Shown here piece after piece: positions 23,925 to 32,411 of a DNA stretch of 64,000 nt (positions within the stretch are counted from its first letter, which is position 1; each line of letters opens with the position of its first letter). A program made the position numbers and the translations under genes. The notes beneath the pieces are model-generated. The model was not told where the DNA came from. It did no database searches and was given only the letters and a program-made list of their open reading frames with translations. Origin of the DNA: Streptomyces sp. L-9-10 (GTDB lineage: Bacteria; Actinomycetota; Actinomycetes; Streptomycetales; Streptomycetaceae). The stretch lies in contig NZ_PHRF01000161.1 of NCBI RefSeq assembly GCF_004151105.1, forward strand, positions 1-64,000, read 5' to 3'.

Positions 23925-24455
23925 TCAGATCAGCCCGTCCTCCCTGCGGTGGATCTGCGCCATCAACTCGGCGGCGAAGGACTTGATGGTGTCCAGACCG
24001 GTCCGCCCCCACCGCCTCGGCTCGGTGTCGGCCACACAGACGGTGCCGAGCGCCATCCCCGTACGGTCGATGAGCGGAGCCCCGAGATAGGAGCGGATAC
24101 CGGTCTCGTCCACCAGCGCGTTCCCGGCGAACCGGGGGAAGTCCCGTACGTCCTCCAGGGCCAGCGCCTTGTGCCGTACCACCACATAGGGGCAGTAGCC
24201 GTGGTCACGGGCCATGAACCGCTCCCTCCCGGCGCCCGGAGGAGCGTGCAGCCCGGCGAAGAACTGCCGCTCCTCGTCGATGAAGTTGACCATCGCGTAC
24301 GGAGCGCCCGTCAGCTGGGCCAGTTGCTGGGCGACGGCGTCGAAGGCCGGTTCGGCACGCTCCCCCAGCCCGAGCCCACGGAGCCGGACCACACGGTCGG
24401 GCGCCTCACGGTCCACGGGGGTGAGCAGCAGACGCCCGATCGGGTCGTACGTCAT
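23925..24455 (-). CDS. GAF-domain protein attached to a conservon
   Basis: A 176-residue protein that is essentially one GAF domain: FDAVAQQLAQLTGAPYAMVNFIDEERQFFAG, then ERFMARDHGYCPYVVVRHKALALEDVRDFPRF and IRSYLGAPLIDRTGMALGTVCVADTEPRRW. GAF domains bind cyclic nucleotides, heme or other small ligands; a cysteine in HGYCPYV could be a redox or ligand residue. It follows the GTPase gene after 13 bases and so belongs to the conservon operon. There it may supply a sensory input or be an output partner of the GTPase (inference). Confidence 0.8.
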   Translation of the reverse strand: MTYDPIGRLLLTPVDREAPDRVVRLRGLGLGERAEPAFDAVAQQLAQLTGAPYAMVNFIDEERQFFAGLHAPPGAGRERFMARDHGYCPYVVVRHKALALEDVRDFPRFAGNALVDETGIRSYLGAPLIDRTGMALGTVCVADTEPRRWGRTGLDTIKSFAAELMAQIHRREDGLI

Positions 24456-24468
24456 ACGCGTAGCTCCG

Positions 24469-25152
24469 TCACTCTGAGGGGGCCGTGGGCGGCGCCGGGG
24501 TCGCGGTGATCAGATGCTGTACGAGGGTGACGAGCGTCTGGATCCCGGAGCTGGCGATGCGCGCGTCGCAGAGCACGATCGGCACCTCCGGCTTGAGATC
24601 GATCGCGGCCCGCACCTCCTCCGGCTCGTAGCGGTACGAACCGTCGAACTCGTTGACTGCGACGACGAATCCGATCCCGCGCCGCTCGAAGAAGTCCACC
24701 GCGGAGAAGGAGTAGTCCAGCCGCCGGGTGTCGGCCAGCACGATCGCGCCGAGCGCGCCGCGCGACAGCTCGTCCCACATGAACCAGAAGCGCTCCTGCC
24801 CCGGCGTCCCGAACAGATACAGCACATGGCGCTCGTCGAGTGTCAGTCTGCCGAAGTCCATGGCGACCGTCGTCGATGTCTTGGCCTCGACGCCCGTCAG
24901 ATCGTCGGTCGCGGCGCTGACCTGCGTCAGCAGCTCTTCCGTACTCAGCGGCGCGATCTCGCTGACAGCTCCCACGAACGTGGTCTTGCCGACCCCGAAA
25001 CCGCCGGCGACCAGGACCTTCAGCGCGGTGGGAAACGGCTCGGGGACGACGGACGCGACGGGAGCCATGGGGGCGGTGGAAGCGGCGGGGGCGACGGAAG
25101 CGGCAGGGGCGACAGGGGCGGCGAGTGCGTCAGAGCTGTCGTCGTAGACCAT
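24469..25152 (-). CDS. cvnD: Conservon small GTPase (CvnD)
   Basis: A 227-residue Ras-like/MglA-type GTPase. The G1 P-loop is GGFGVGKTTFVGAVSEI, G3 is LFGTPGQERFWFMW, and the G4 position reads VAVNEFDG in place of NKXD, as is usual in this group. An Ala/Pro/Val-rich leader of about 35 residues precedes the domain (repeated VAPAAS/TAPMAP). The ATG at 25152 overlaps the end of the DUF742 gene by 23 bases. CvnD proteins work with the roadblock protein and kinase-like protein of the same operon in streptomycete signalling; the specific signal is unknown. Confidence 0.9.
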   Translation of the reverse strand: MVYDDSSDALAAPVAPAASVAPAASTAPMAPVASVVPEPFPTALKVLVAGGFGVGKTTFVGAVSEIAPLSTEELLTQVSAATDDLTGVEAKTSTTVAMDFGRLTLDERHVLYLFGTPGQERFWFMWDELSRGALGAIVLADTRRLDYSFSAVDFFERRGIGFVVAVNEFDGSYRYEPEEVRAAIDLKPEVPIVLCDARIASSGIQTLVTLVQHLITATPAPPTAPSE

Positions 25153-25501
25153 CGAGGACTGCCTCCAGCAGGAATCGATCGGTGGGGTGGTCGAAGGTGT
25201 GGGGCGGCCGCGCGGTGATCGCCCCACAGTCCACGAGATCGGAGAGCAGCACCTTGGTGACCGTCACGGGGAGCCGCAGATGTGCCGCGACCTCCGCGAC
25301 GGAGGTCGGTCCCTGGCAGAGGCCGACGGCGTGGGCGTGCTCAGGCCCGAGATGCGTCTGGGGCCCCGATCCCGTGGAGATGACCAGCGTGAGCAGGTCC
25401 AGAGCTGTGGTCGGCCGGGTCCGGCCCCCGCTCACGGCGTACGGGCGGATGAGCCGGCCGGCCGCGTCGTCGAGCCACGGCCCGTCCGTCGGAAGCGGCA
25501 C
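25130..25501 (-). CDS. cvnC: Conservon DUF742 protein (CvnC)
   Basis: A 123-residue DUF742 protein: LIRPYAVSGGRTRPTTALDLLTLV, LGPEHAHAVGLCQGPTSVAEVAAHL and LPVTVTKVLLSDLVDCGAITAR. The middle resembles a winged-helix, as known for this family, and the product is thought to form a membrane-associated complex with CvnA, B and D. The GTG at 25501 follows the roadblock stop by two bases. The protein has a single cysteine near the HTH-like segment. Confidence 0.9.
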   Translation of the reverse strand: MPLPTDGPWLDDAAGRLIRPYAVSGGRTRPTTALDLLTLVISTGSGPQTHLGPEHAHAVGLCQGPTSVAEVAAHLRLPVTVTKVLLSDLVDCGAITARPPHTFDHPTDRFLLEAVLDGLRRQL

Positions 25502-25503
25502 CG

Positions 25504-25941
25504 TCAGTGCCCCGCGACGCTCGGCGAGAAACCGGCCTCGTGCCTGAGCGGGGTGACCAGATACGACCGTACGCTCTTGACCAGCATCGCCATCTCGTAG
25601 CCGAGGACGGCGGCGTCCGCCTCACGGCCCGCCAGCACGGCGAGACAGGTGCCCGAGCCCGCGGTGGAGACGAAGAGCAGGGTCGAGTCGAGTTCCACGA
25701 CGACCTGGCGGACCTCCCCGCCGTCACCGAACCGCGCCCCGGCACTGCGGCCCAGGGAGTAGAGGCCGGAGGCGAGCGCCGCCATGTGATCGGCGCTGTC
25801 GGGGTCCAGGCCGTGCACGGACCTCACCAGACCGTCGGAGGAGAGCAGCACCGCGCTTCGGGTGTGGGGGACTCGCTGGACCAGACCGCTCAACAGCCAG
25901 TCGAGGTCGGAGGCATGGCCGGTCGGCACATCGCTCGCCAT
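25504..25941 (-). CDS. cvnB: Conservon roadblock/LC7 protein (CvnB)
   Basis: A 145-residue roadblock/LC7 protein: LDWLLSGLVQRVPHTRSAVLLSSDGLVRS, then AALASGLYSLGRSAGARFGDG and LLFVSTAGSGTCLAVLAG. Such proteins act as GTPase-activating or scaffold partners of MglA-like GTPases (family knowledge). Seven bases separate it from the CvnA stop, and the ATG at 25941 is the only reasonable start. Confidence 0.9.
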   Translation of the reverse strand: MASDVPTGHASDLDWLLSGLVQRVPHTRSAVLLSSDGLVRSVHGLDPDSADHMAALASGLYSLGRSAGARFGDGGEVRQVVVELDSTLLFVSTAGSGTCLAVLAGREADAAVLGYEMAMLVKSVRSYLVTPLRHEAGFSPSVAGH

Positions 25942-25948
25942 GGTGCAT

Positions 25949-27958
25949 CTACTCCTTGGGGGTGGTGTCGTGGCGCTGCGGTTCCGGCGGTTGCGCGAGG
26001 GACTCGGACAGCGGGTCGGGCAGGAGATCCGGCAGAGGATCGGTCAACGGATCCGGCGGCGGACCGGTCAAGGGACCGGTCAAGGGACCGGTCAAGGGAC
26101 CGGTCAAGGGACCGGTCAAGGGACCGGTCAAGGGACCGGTCAAGGGATCGGTCAACGGGTCGGGCACGGAGGCCGATGGGCGGACCGGCTGGGATTCGGC
26201 GAGACCGATGCCCCGCTGGAAGGCGGCCATCAGTCCGGGGTCGTGGAGCACGGCCTCCTCGACGGACGGCGGCGCGGGCGGGGCCTCGCGCAGTTGCGGG
26301 ACCATGTGCTCCTGGCCGCGGCGTCTGGGCAGTTGGGGCCGGCTCGCGGTGGCGTGGATGGTGCCGTCGCCAAGAGGCTCGACCCGCGGCCGGGCCGGAT
26401 CCGGTGCGGCGGGCGGTCGCCGCCGGTCGGGGTGGACGGCGCCGGGGCGCGCGGCGGCGGGGGTGGGACGTTCGGCGCCCGTGTCACGTACGGGGAGCGG
26501 GGCCGGGGCGCCCGCGGGTGGTGTCGGTCCCGGCTGGGCCGGGGGCTGGGCCGCCGACGACGGCGGTGGCTGCTGGGGCAGCGGAGGCGGCTGGGGTGAC
26601 TGCGGCTGCTGGGACGGGGGCTGGGGCCGCGCCTCGTACATCTGCGGCTGCGGGGGCTGCGATTGCGGCGGTGACTGTGGCTGCGTCGCGTACGTCTGGT
26701 GCTCGCCGTTCCGCTCGTCCGGCCGGTCGGAGCCGAGCAGCGCCTGCGGCAGCACCAGTACGGCCTGGATCCCGCCGTAGATATTGGACTGGAGACGTAC
26801 GGCGATGCCGTGCCTGCGCGCCAGGGCCGACACCACGAAGAGCCCGATCCGCCCGTCCTGGAGCAGATGCGCGACATTGACCTGGTCGGGGTCGGTGAGG
26901 AGTCCGTTCATCTTCTTCTGCTCGTTGAACGGCATCCCCAGGCCCCGGTCCTCCACCTCGATGGCCAGACCCGCCGTCACATGCTGCGCACGCAGCAGCA
27001 CTTGGGTGTGCGGGGAGGAGAAGACCGTGGCGTTCTCGACCAGTTCGGCCAGCAGATGGATGACATCGGCCACGGCATGGCCACGCAGAGTGCCGTCGAT
27101 CGGCGGTACGAGCTTGATCCGCGGGTACTGCTCGACCTCGGCGATGGCCGAGCGCAGGACCTCTGTCATGGTGACCGGCCTGCTCCACTGGCGCCGGGAG
27201 ATCGCCCCGCCGAGGACGGCGAGGTTCTCGGCGTGCCTGCGGATACGGGTCGCCAGATGGTCGACGTGGAAGAGGCCCTTCAGCAGCTCCGGGTCCTCGA
27301 CCTCGTTCTCCAGCTCGTCGAGGAGCTGGATCTCCCGGTGGACGAGGGACTGGAGCCGGCGGGCCAGATTGACGAAGACCTCCACCTTCTGTTCGTCCCC
27401 GACGCTGCTGGAGAGCCGGGACGCCTGCACCACTGCGGCGACGGCGGCATCCCGGGAGCGGCCCAATTCCTGCGCCAGCAGATCGAATTCGTCACCGCCG
27501 GGAACCGCGGGCGGGGCAGGTGCGGGGCGTACGGGCACTCGCTCGCCCCGCCGGAGCTGCTCGACGACCGCGCGCAGCTCGGCCTGTCCGCGCGCGCTGG
27601 AGCGGCGCATCGCGTTGCAGCGGTCCAGGACGGACTTCGCGGTACGTTCCGCGCCGAGGGCGGCCGCCGCGATGGCGGCGAAGGCGAGCAGCGCCATGCC
27701 GAACAGCGCCGTCCAGAGCGCGACGGTCGGTTCCGCCGCGGTGGAGCGCAGGATGAGCACGACGGCGGCGGCGCCGCTGAGCGCCGCGACTATCGCCGGA
27801 AGAACGGCGGTGCGCAGGAGTTGAGGCCGTATGCGGGCGTCCGGCGGCGTCGGCGTGTCCGTCCTGGCCGGGGACGGGAACGGGCGGGAGCCCGGCCTGC
27901 CGTGCCGCCCGCCCTCGCGGCGCTCCGGCCGCGCGACGGGTGCGCGAAGTTGAGACAT
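25949..27958 (-). CDS. cvnA: Conservon histidine-kinase-like ATPase (CvnA)
   Basis: A 669-residue membrane protein. Two hydrophobic segments near residues 48-100 (LPAIVAALSGAAAVVLIL and ALWTALFGMALLAFAAIAAAAL) are followed by a helical linker and a GHKL ATPase domain. N-box LLAELVENATVFSS, G1 EVEDRGLGMPF and G2 GRIGLFVVSALARRHG are clear. The phospho-acceptor His region is degenerate (FHVDHLATRIRRHAENL), as is usual for CvnA. The C-terminal 250 residues are Pro/Gln-rich and contain eight PLTG or PLTD units coded by a 12-base tandem repeat. The ATG at 27958 has GAGGA seven bases upstream. Confidence 0.9.
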   Translation of the reverse strand: MSQLRAPVARPERREGGRHGRPGSRPFPSPARTDTPTPPDARIRPQLLRTAVLPAIVAALSGAAAVVLILRSTAAEPTVALWTALFGMALLAFAAIAAAALGAERTAKSVLDRCNAMRRSSARGQAELRAVVEQLRRGERVPVRPAPAPPAVPGGDEFDLLAQELGRSRDAAVAAVVQASRLSSSVGDEQKVEVFVNLARRLQSLVHREIQLLDELENEVEDPELLKGLFHVDHLATRIRRHAENLAVLGGAISRRQWSRPVTMTEVLRSAIAEVEQYPRIKLVPPIDGTLRGHAVADVIHLLAELVENATVFSSPHTQVLLRAQHVTAGLAIEVEDRGLGMPFNEQKKMNGLLTDPDQVNVAHLLQDGRIGLFVVSALARRHGIAVRLQSNIYGGIQAVLVLPQALLGSDRPDERNGEHQTYATQPQSPPQSQPPQPQMYEARPQPPSQQPQSPQPPPLPQQPPPSSAAQPPAQPGPTPPAGAPAPLPVRDTGAERPTPAAARPGAVHPDRRRPPAAPDPARPRVEPLGDGTIHATASRPQLPRRRGQEHMVPQLREAPPAPPSVEEAVLHDPGLMAAFQRGIGLAESQPVRPSASVPDPLTDPLTGPLTGPLTGPLTGPLTGPLTGPLTGPPPDPLTDPLPDLLPDPLSESLAQPPEPQRHDTTPKE
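26061..26156. repeat. 12-bp in-frame tandem repeat inside cvnA
   Basis: Seven exact copies of GGACCGGTCAAG (26061-26144) and one variant, GGATCGGTCAAC (26145-26156). On the coding strand each unit encodes Pro-Leu-Thr-Gly. Unit number can change in frame by slippage. Confidence 0.9.
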
Positions 27959-28173
27959 CAGTGTCCTCGGTACGTCGGGCCCCAGGAAGCGGCGTCGTGC
28001 GGGTGGTGCGGTTCCGGCGGCAGCGGCAGGACCTGCGCATACCGCGTACGCCCTCCGTTGATCACCGAGCACTTACGGTAGTCGCCAAGCGTTCCTTCGC
28101 GGTGGGCAGTTGACGAAGTTCCCCACAGAGCATCCCGCTCCGGTATGAGGCATCGCACATCAGCGCGAAATAC

Positions 28174-28210
28174 GACGTTCGGCCCGGTGCGAGGCACCGG
28201 GCCGAACGTC
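28174..28210. terminator. Strong hairpin between the conservon promoter and SIS gene
   Basis: A perfect 16-bp stem (28174-28189 with 28195-28210) around a five-base loop, about 70 bases beyond the stop of the leftward SIS gene; it would end that transcript. From there to 28278 the plus strand is an almost pure purine tract (28214-28270) with no gene. Confidence 0.75.
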
Positions 28211-28278
28211 TCTACGAGGACGGGAGGGACAAAGGAGACAAAGGAAGCGGAGGAGGGAGGGGGAGGAAGGAAAGAGGT

Positions 28279-29166
28279 TCAGAAGGACGGCGAAAGAATC
28301 ACGGAGCGGCTGAGATGGCGCGGATTGTCCGGGTCGAGACCGCGCCGGTCCGCCAGTGCGAGGGCGAGCCGCTGGATCCGTACCAGCTCGGCCAGCGGGT
28401 CCAGCGTCCCCGGCACCCACAGCCCGCCGGTCGCCCGTACCTGCTCCTCAAGCCCTTCGGGAGCCGGCCCGAGCGCCCACGTGGCCGTCCCCTGGGTCGT
28501 GATGCTGATGGGACCGTGGCGGTACTCCATCGCCGGATACGCCTCGGTCCAGGCCAGCGCCGCCTCCCGCATCTTGAGCGCGCCCTCCTCCGCGAGCCCG
28601 ACGGTCCAGCCCCGGCCGAGGAACGTGAACTGCGTGCACTCGGTCACCCCGGCCGGCAGGGGCTCCGCGAGGGCCGTCTCCGCGTCCGTCACCGCCGCGT
28701 CCGGGTGCAGCCCGAGGTGCGCGCGGAGCAGTGTGAGCGCGGTGGTGGCGAAGCGCGTCTGGACGACGGACCGCTCGTCGGCGAAGTCCAGTACCACCAG
28801 ATCGTCGGCGGCCGTACGCACCGGCGTCCCGGGGTCCGCGGTGATCGCGGTCGTACGGGCGGTGCCGCGGACGTCCGCGAGCAGCGACAGCACCTCGGTG
28901 GTCGTCCCCGACCGGGTCAACGCCACGATCCGGTCGTAGCGACGGCCGGCGGGGAACTCGGAGGCGGCGAACGCGTCCGTCTCGCCCAGCCCCGCTCCCT
29001 CCCGCAGCCCGGCGTAGGCACGGGCCATGAACAGCGAGGTGCCGCAGCCGACGACGGCCGTGCGCTCACCCGGCTGCGGCAGCTTGTCGCGCACCCCTTC
29101 GGCCAGGGCCGCCGCCCGGCGCCAGCACTCGGGCTGACTGGCCAGTTCCGTCTCCACATGCGTCAT
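28279..29166 (-). CDS. SIS-domain sugar isomerase/deaminase-like protein
   Basis: A 295-residue protein with two SIS (sugar isomerase) domains and no glutaminase part, so it resembles the AgaS/FrlB/GlmS-C group acting on amino or keto sugar phosphates. Motifs are AVVGCGTSLFMARAYAGLRE, ALTRSGTTTEVLSLLADV, TFLGRGWTVGLAEEGALKMREAALAW and AYPAMEYRHGPISI. The ATG at 29166 is chosen because GGGGA lies six bases upstream; an upstream in-frame ATG would overlap the promoter. It is divergent from the DeoR regulator, a usual pairing for sugar catabolism. The PfkB kinase gene 3.2 kb away may belong to the same pathway (inference). Confidence 0.8.
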   Translation of the reverse strand: MTHVETELASQPECWRRAAALAEGVRDKLPQPGERTAVVGCGTSLFMARAYAGLREGAGLGETDAFAASEFPAGRRYDRIVALTRSGTTTEVLSLLADVRGTARTTAITADPGTPVRTAADDLVVLDFADERSVVQTRFATTALTLLRAHLGLHPDAAVTDAETALAEPLPAGVTECTQFTFLGRGWTVGLAEEGALKMREAALAWTEAYPAMEYRHGPISITTQGTATWALGPAPEGLEEQVRATGGLWVPGTLDPLAELVRIQRLALALADRRGLDPDNPRHLSRSVILSPSF

Positions 29167-29208
29167 GTGCGTCCCCACTCCCCTGAGCCCTGCGACTCTC
29201 GAACCGTA

Positions 29209-29244
29209 TGATTGTTTCTGCATGCTAGACGACACTTTCAATCA
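29209..29244. promoter_or_regulatory. Putative DeoR operator in the SIS/deoR intergenic region
   Basis: TGATTG (29209-29214) and CAATCA (29239-29244) form an inverted repeat, each arm with a T/A-rich extension (TTTC and CTTT), in the 146-base divergent promoter region. The region is strikingly AT-rich against its neighbours. Confidence 0.35.
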
Positions 29245-29312
29245 CTAACAAGCAACTCGGACGAGGTCACGAGCACATAGGATCAAGGCTCCACGGGATC
29301 GAGGGGGTTACG

Positions 29313-30110
29313 GTGAATCGCCATGAGCGGCATACGACCTTGCTTGAGCTGCTGACCGAGCGGCATCAGCTGGAGGTCGAGGCCGTCGCCGCGGAGCTGG
29401 GGGTGTCCGTGGCGACCATCCGCCGCGACCTCGATCACCTCGCCGAGCAGCAGTTGGTGACGCGCACCCGGGGCGGGGCGGTGGCGCACTCCGTGGCGTA
29501 CGAACTGCCGCTGCAGTACAAGGCGGTACGGCACGCCTCGGCGAAGGAGCGCATCGCGCGCGCCGCCGCGGCGATGACGGAACGCGGCATGGTCGTGGGG
29601 CTGAACGGCGGCACGACCACCTCGGAGGTGGCCAGAGCCCTCGCCACCCGCGGTGAGCTGCGGGGAACGGCGGAGGAGCGGATGGCCGAGGAGCCCGCGC
29701 TCACGGTCGTCACCAACGCGCTGAACATCGCCCATGAGCTGGCGGTCCGGCCGCACATCAAGGTGGTGACGACGGGCGGGGTCGCGATGCCCCAGTCGTA
29801 CGAACTCGTCGGGCCGCTGGCCCGGCACATCATCGGCGAGATCAGCCTCGACATCGCGTTCATCGGCGCGGACTCCGTCGACACGGAGTCGGGCGCCGGT
29901 GCCCACAGCGAGCACGAGGCGAGTATCAACGCGTTGCTCGCCGAGCGGGCGCGAACGCTGGTCGTGGTGGCGGACAGCTCCAAGCTGGGCGCCCGCGCGT
30001 TCGCGCGGATCTGCCCGGTGGAGGACATCGGGACGCTCATCACGGACTCCGGCGCGCCCGAGTGGGCGCGCCGGTTCGAGGAGCGCGGGGTACGCGTCGT
30101 CCAGGTCTGA
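29313..30110 (+). CDS. DeoR-family sugar regulator
   Basis: A 265-residue repressor. The HTH is NRHERHTTLLELLTERHQLEVEAVA with LGVSVATIRRDLDHLAEQQLVTRTRGGA, the standard DeoR N-terminus. The sugar-phosphate-sensing domain has VVGLNGGTTTSEVARAL, LTVVTNALNIAHEL, VVTTGGVAM, DIAFIGADSVDTESGA and VVVADSSKLGARAFARI. The effector is probably a phosphosugar handled by the divergent SIS protein. The GTG at 29313 follows GAGGGGGTTAC. Confidence 0.9.
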   Translation: MNRHERHTTLLELLTERHQLEVEAVAAELGVSVATIRRDLDHLAEQQLVTRTRGGAVAHSVAYELPLQYKAVRHASAKERIARAAAAMTERGMVVGLNGGTTTSEVARALATRGELRGTAEERMAEEPALTVVTNALNIAHELAVRPHIKVVTTGGVAMPQSYELVGPLARHIIGEISLDIAFIGADSVDTESGAGAHSEHEASINALLAERARTLVVVADSSKLGARAFARICPVEDIGTLITDSGAPEWARRFEERGVRVVQV

Positions 30111-30135
30111 GCGTCCGACGTGAGCCGCAAGGGCG

Positions 30136-30175
30136 GGGGCCCGATCCCCGTGGGGCCCGATCCCCGTGGGGCCCG
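30136..30175. repeat. 16-bp direct repeat after deoR
   Basis: GGGGCCCGATCCCCGT occurs at 30136-30151 and 30152-30167, with a half copy after. Each unit can fold (GGGG with CCCC), so it may also act as a terminator between the convergent DeoR and MBL-fold genes. Confidence 0.6.
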
Positions 30176-30180
30176 CGCGC

Positions 30181-31440
30181 TTACGCGGAGGACGTGGTCT
30201 CGGCCGTCTCCTCCGTTTTCCCGCCGTCACCCTTGCCGGTGACGTCGCCCGCCGTACCCACCTTCGCCGCCGGAGCCCCGGCGGCGGAGCGTGCGGTTAC
30301 GGAGGGCCAGCCCCCGGCCGGCACGGCGGCCACAGAGCGCCACCACGGGGCGTCGGGAACCTCGTCACCGGTGGGCTCGAAGGGCTGGCCGGGGCGCGGC
30401 AGCGCGATCCCGGCACCCGCTTCGGCGGCGGCGGTGACCGTGCCCTCGCCGGGCTCGGCCCACGGGTGCGGGGCGAGGTTGAACGTACCCCAGTGGATGG
30501 GCAGCATCACGCCGGACGGACGGCCGCCCTGGAGATCGAGATGGGCGCGCATGCCCTCGGCCGGGGTCATGTGGATATCGGGCCAGTACTCGCTGTACGC
30601 GCCGATCTGGATCATGGTGGCGTCGAACGGGCCGTGCTCGGCGCCGATGTCGCGGAATCCGGGGAAGTAGCCGGTGTCCCCGCTGTGGTAGATCCGGTGC
30701 TCGGGACCGGCCACGGCCCAGGACGCCCAGAGTGTGTGCTGCTGGTTGCGCAGACCGCGGCCGCAGAAGTGCCGCGCGGGGGTGGCGGTCAGCCGGATAC
30801 CGGCGACCTCGGTGGACTCGTTCCAGTCGAGTTCGCGCAGCCGGGACGCGGGCACGCCCCACCTCTCCAGGTGGGCGCCGACACCGAGCGGTACGGCGAA
30901 GACCGTGTCCGTGGAGGCGAGGGCCCGGATGGTGGGCAGATCCAGGTGGTCGTAGTGGTCGTGGGAGATCACGACGACATCGACGGGACCGAGGGAGGCG
31001 AGCGGGACGGGCGCCGGGTGCAGCCGCTTGGGCCCCGCGAAGGCGAACGGCGAACACCGCTCACCCCAGACGGGGTCGAAGAGCACGCGCCGGCCGTCGA
31101 TCTCGGCGAGCACGCTCGAATGCCCCATCCAGGTGAGGCGGAGGCCCGAGACCGGGGGCGCGGCGAGGTCCGCGAGGGTGGTGGAGTGCACGGGAATGGT
31201 GCCGATCGGCGACCGCCGGGCCCGCGCTTCCTTCTGGAAGTAGATCTTCGCGAACTCCAGTCCCGAGGCGCCGGACGGTCTGGTCCTGGCCCCCACCGGG
31301 TTCTGGAACACCCCGTCGACAAAGTTCGGCGAGCGGTGGATCCGCTCCAGCCGCTCGCCCGCCGAATCGGCCCCGAAGGCCGCGGGTCGCAGCGAGCGCA
31401 GCCGGGAGCGCAACGAAAGGGGGGAACCAGCGCCTGTCAC
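30181..31440 (-). CDS. MBL-fold hydrolase (UlaG/NAPE-PLD-like)
   Basis: A 419-residue metallo-beta-lactamase-fold enzyme. The metal motif is VVISHDHYDHLD, with further ligands in TPARHFCGRG, IYHSGDTGYFPGF and LPIHWGTFNLAPHPW. The family covers N-acyl-phosphatidylethanolamine phospholipase D-like and lactonase enzymes; I cannot choose a substrate. The N-terminal 90 residues are basic and carry SPNFVDGVFQNPVGARTRP, typical of the NAPE-PLD-like group. The C-terminal 60 residues are an Ala/Gly/Thr-rich tail. It starts at GTG 31440. The 293 bases between it and the TetR gene show no further gene. Confidence 0.8.
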   Translation of the reverse strand: MTGAGSPLSLRSRLRSLRPAAFGADSAGERLERIHRSPNFVDGVFQNPVGARTRPSGASGLEFAKIYFQKEARARRSPIGTIPVHSTTLADLAAPPVSGLRLTWMGHSSVLAEIDGRRVLFDPVWGERCSPFAFAGPKRLHPAPVPLASLGPVDVVVISHDHYDHLDLPTIRALASTDTVFAVPLGVGAHLERWGVPASRLRELDWNESTEVAGIRLTATPARHFCGRGLRNQQHTLWASWAVAGPEHRIYHSGDTGYFPGFRDIGAEHGPFDATMIQIGAYSEYWPDIHMTPAEGMRAHLDLQGGRPSGVMLPIHWGTFNLAPHPWAEPGEGTVTAAAEAGAGIALPRPGQPFEPTGDEVPDAPWWRSVAAVPAGGWPSVTARSAAGAPAAKVGTAGDVTGKGDGGKTEETAETTSSA

Positions 31441-31733
31441 AGCACCTCCTGGAGGTTCGGTGTCGTCCCATTATGTCCGGGTGTGTACATCGGTGCGGGT
31501 CGAGTCGATCGGATGCGATCGGGTGCCCCACCCGGGCCGGCGTACGCACGTCCAACGTCGTCACTGCCCCCGGGATTCCCGGCTACGCCCCCGAGTCGGG
31601 TGATCTCCCCGGCAGTCACCCCGGCAGTGACCCCGGTGGTCGTCGCGGCGCCCGGCGGCCGTCCGCCGGTCGTCGGACAACGGTACGGCTGGTACGGGTG
31701 AGACGCGGGGGTCGGTCTCGGTAGGGTGGCGTC

Positions 31734-32360
31734 GTGGCGAGAGTGCGGCTGAGTGTGGCGGAACGGCGCGAGGACCTGCTGCGCGCCGCCGTCGAACAGA
31801 TCGAGGCGCGGGGCGTGGCCGCCGTGCGGATCTCCGATGTCGCCGCCGTGCTCGGCGTCAGCAACGCGCTGGTGCTCTATCACTTCTCAACGAAGGAGAA
31901 GCTGGTCGCCGAGGCCTTCGCCCATGCCGCACGGGGCGATCTCGACCAGCTGCGCGCGCTGCTCGGCCGGCGCGACAGCGCGCTGGCGCGGCTGCACGGC
32001 GCGGTCCGCTGGTACGCGCCGGCCGGGGAGGCCAAGGGGTGGCGGCTGTGGATCGAGAGCTGGGCGGCGGCGCTGCGCGACCCCGCGCTGCGTGAGGTGG
32101 CGGGCGCCCTCGACCAGCAGTGGAAGGCGGCGCTCGCCGAGGTCATCGCGGAGGGCTCGGCGGCGGGCGAATTCCACTGCGCGGACCCGGTGTCGGCGGC
32201 CTGGCGACTGACCGCCATGCTGGACGGCCTCGCGGTTCAGATGACGTCGTACGAGGGTTCACTGCCGCGCGCCACCATGCTGGAGTGGGCCGACGAGACC
32301 CTCGCCCGCGAACTGGGGCTGGACAGCACGGCCTTCGGAAGACCCGGCCCCGGAACGTAG
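31734..32360 (+). CDS. TetR-family regulator (BetI-like)
   Basis: A 208-residue repressor: SVAERREDLLRAAVEQIEARGVAAVRISDVAAVLGVSNALVLYHFSTKEKLVAEAF is the full TetR HTH, and the C-terminal half has the BetI-type WRLWIESWAAALRDPALREV and MLDGLAVQM. The GTG at 31734 is taken as the start. It is 51 bases upstream of the PfkB kinase gene on the same strand and probably regulates it or the MBL-fold gene on the other side. Confidence 0.85.
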   Translation: MARVRLSVAERREDLLRAAVEQIEARGVAAVRISDVAAVLGVSNALVLYHFSTKEKLVAEAFAHAARGDLDQLRALLGRRDSALARLHGAVRWYAPAGEAKGWRLWIESWAAALRDPALREVAGALDQQWKAALAEVIAEGSAAGEFHCADPVSAAWRLTAMLDGLAVQMTSYEGSLPRATMLEWADETLARELGLDSTAFGRPGPGT

Positions 32361-32411
32361 AGCCGCACGGACACGCGTACAGACCTCACTCAGGCAGCGG
32401 AAAGGGAGATC

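Noticed and set aside
26061..26156. CRISPR-like repeats
   Set aside because: The 12-base units are contiguous with no spacers and encode PLTG in frame inside cvnA.
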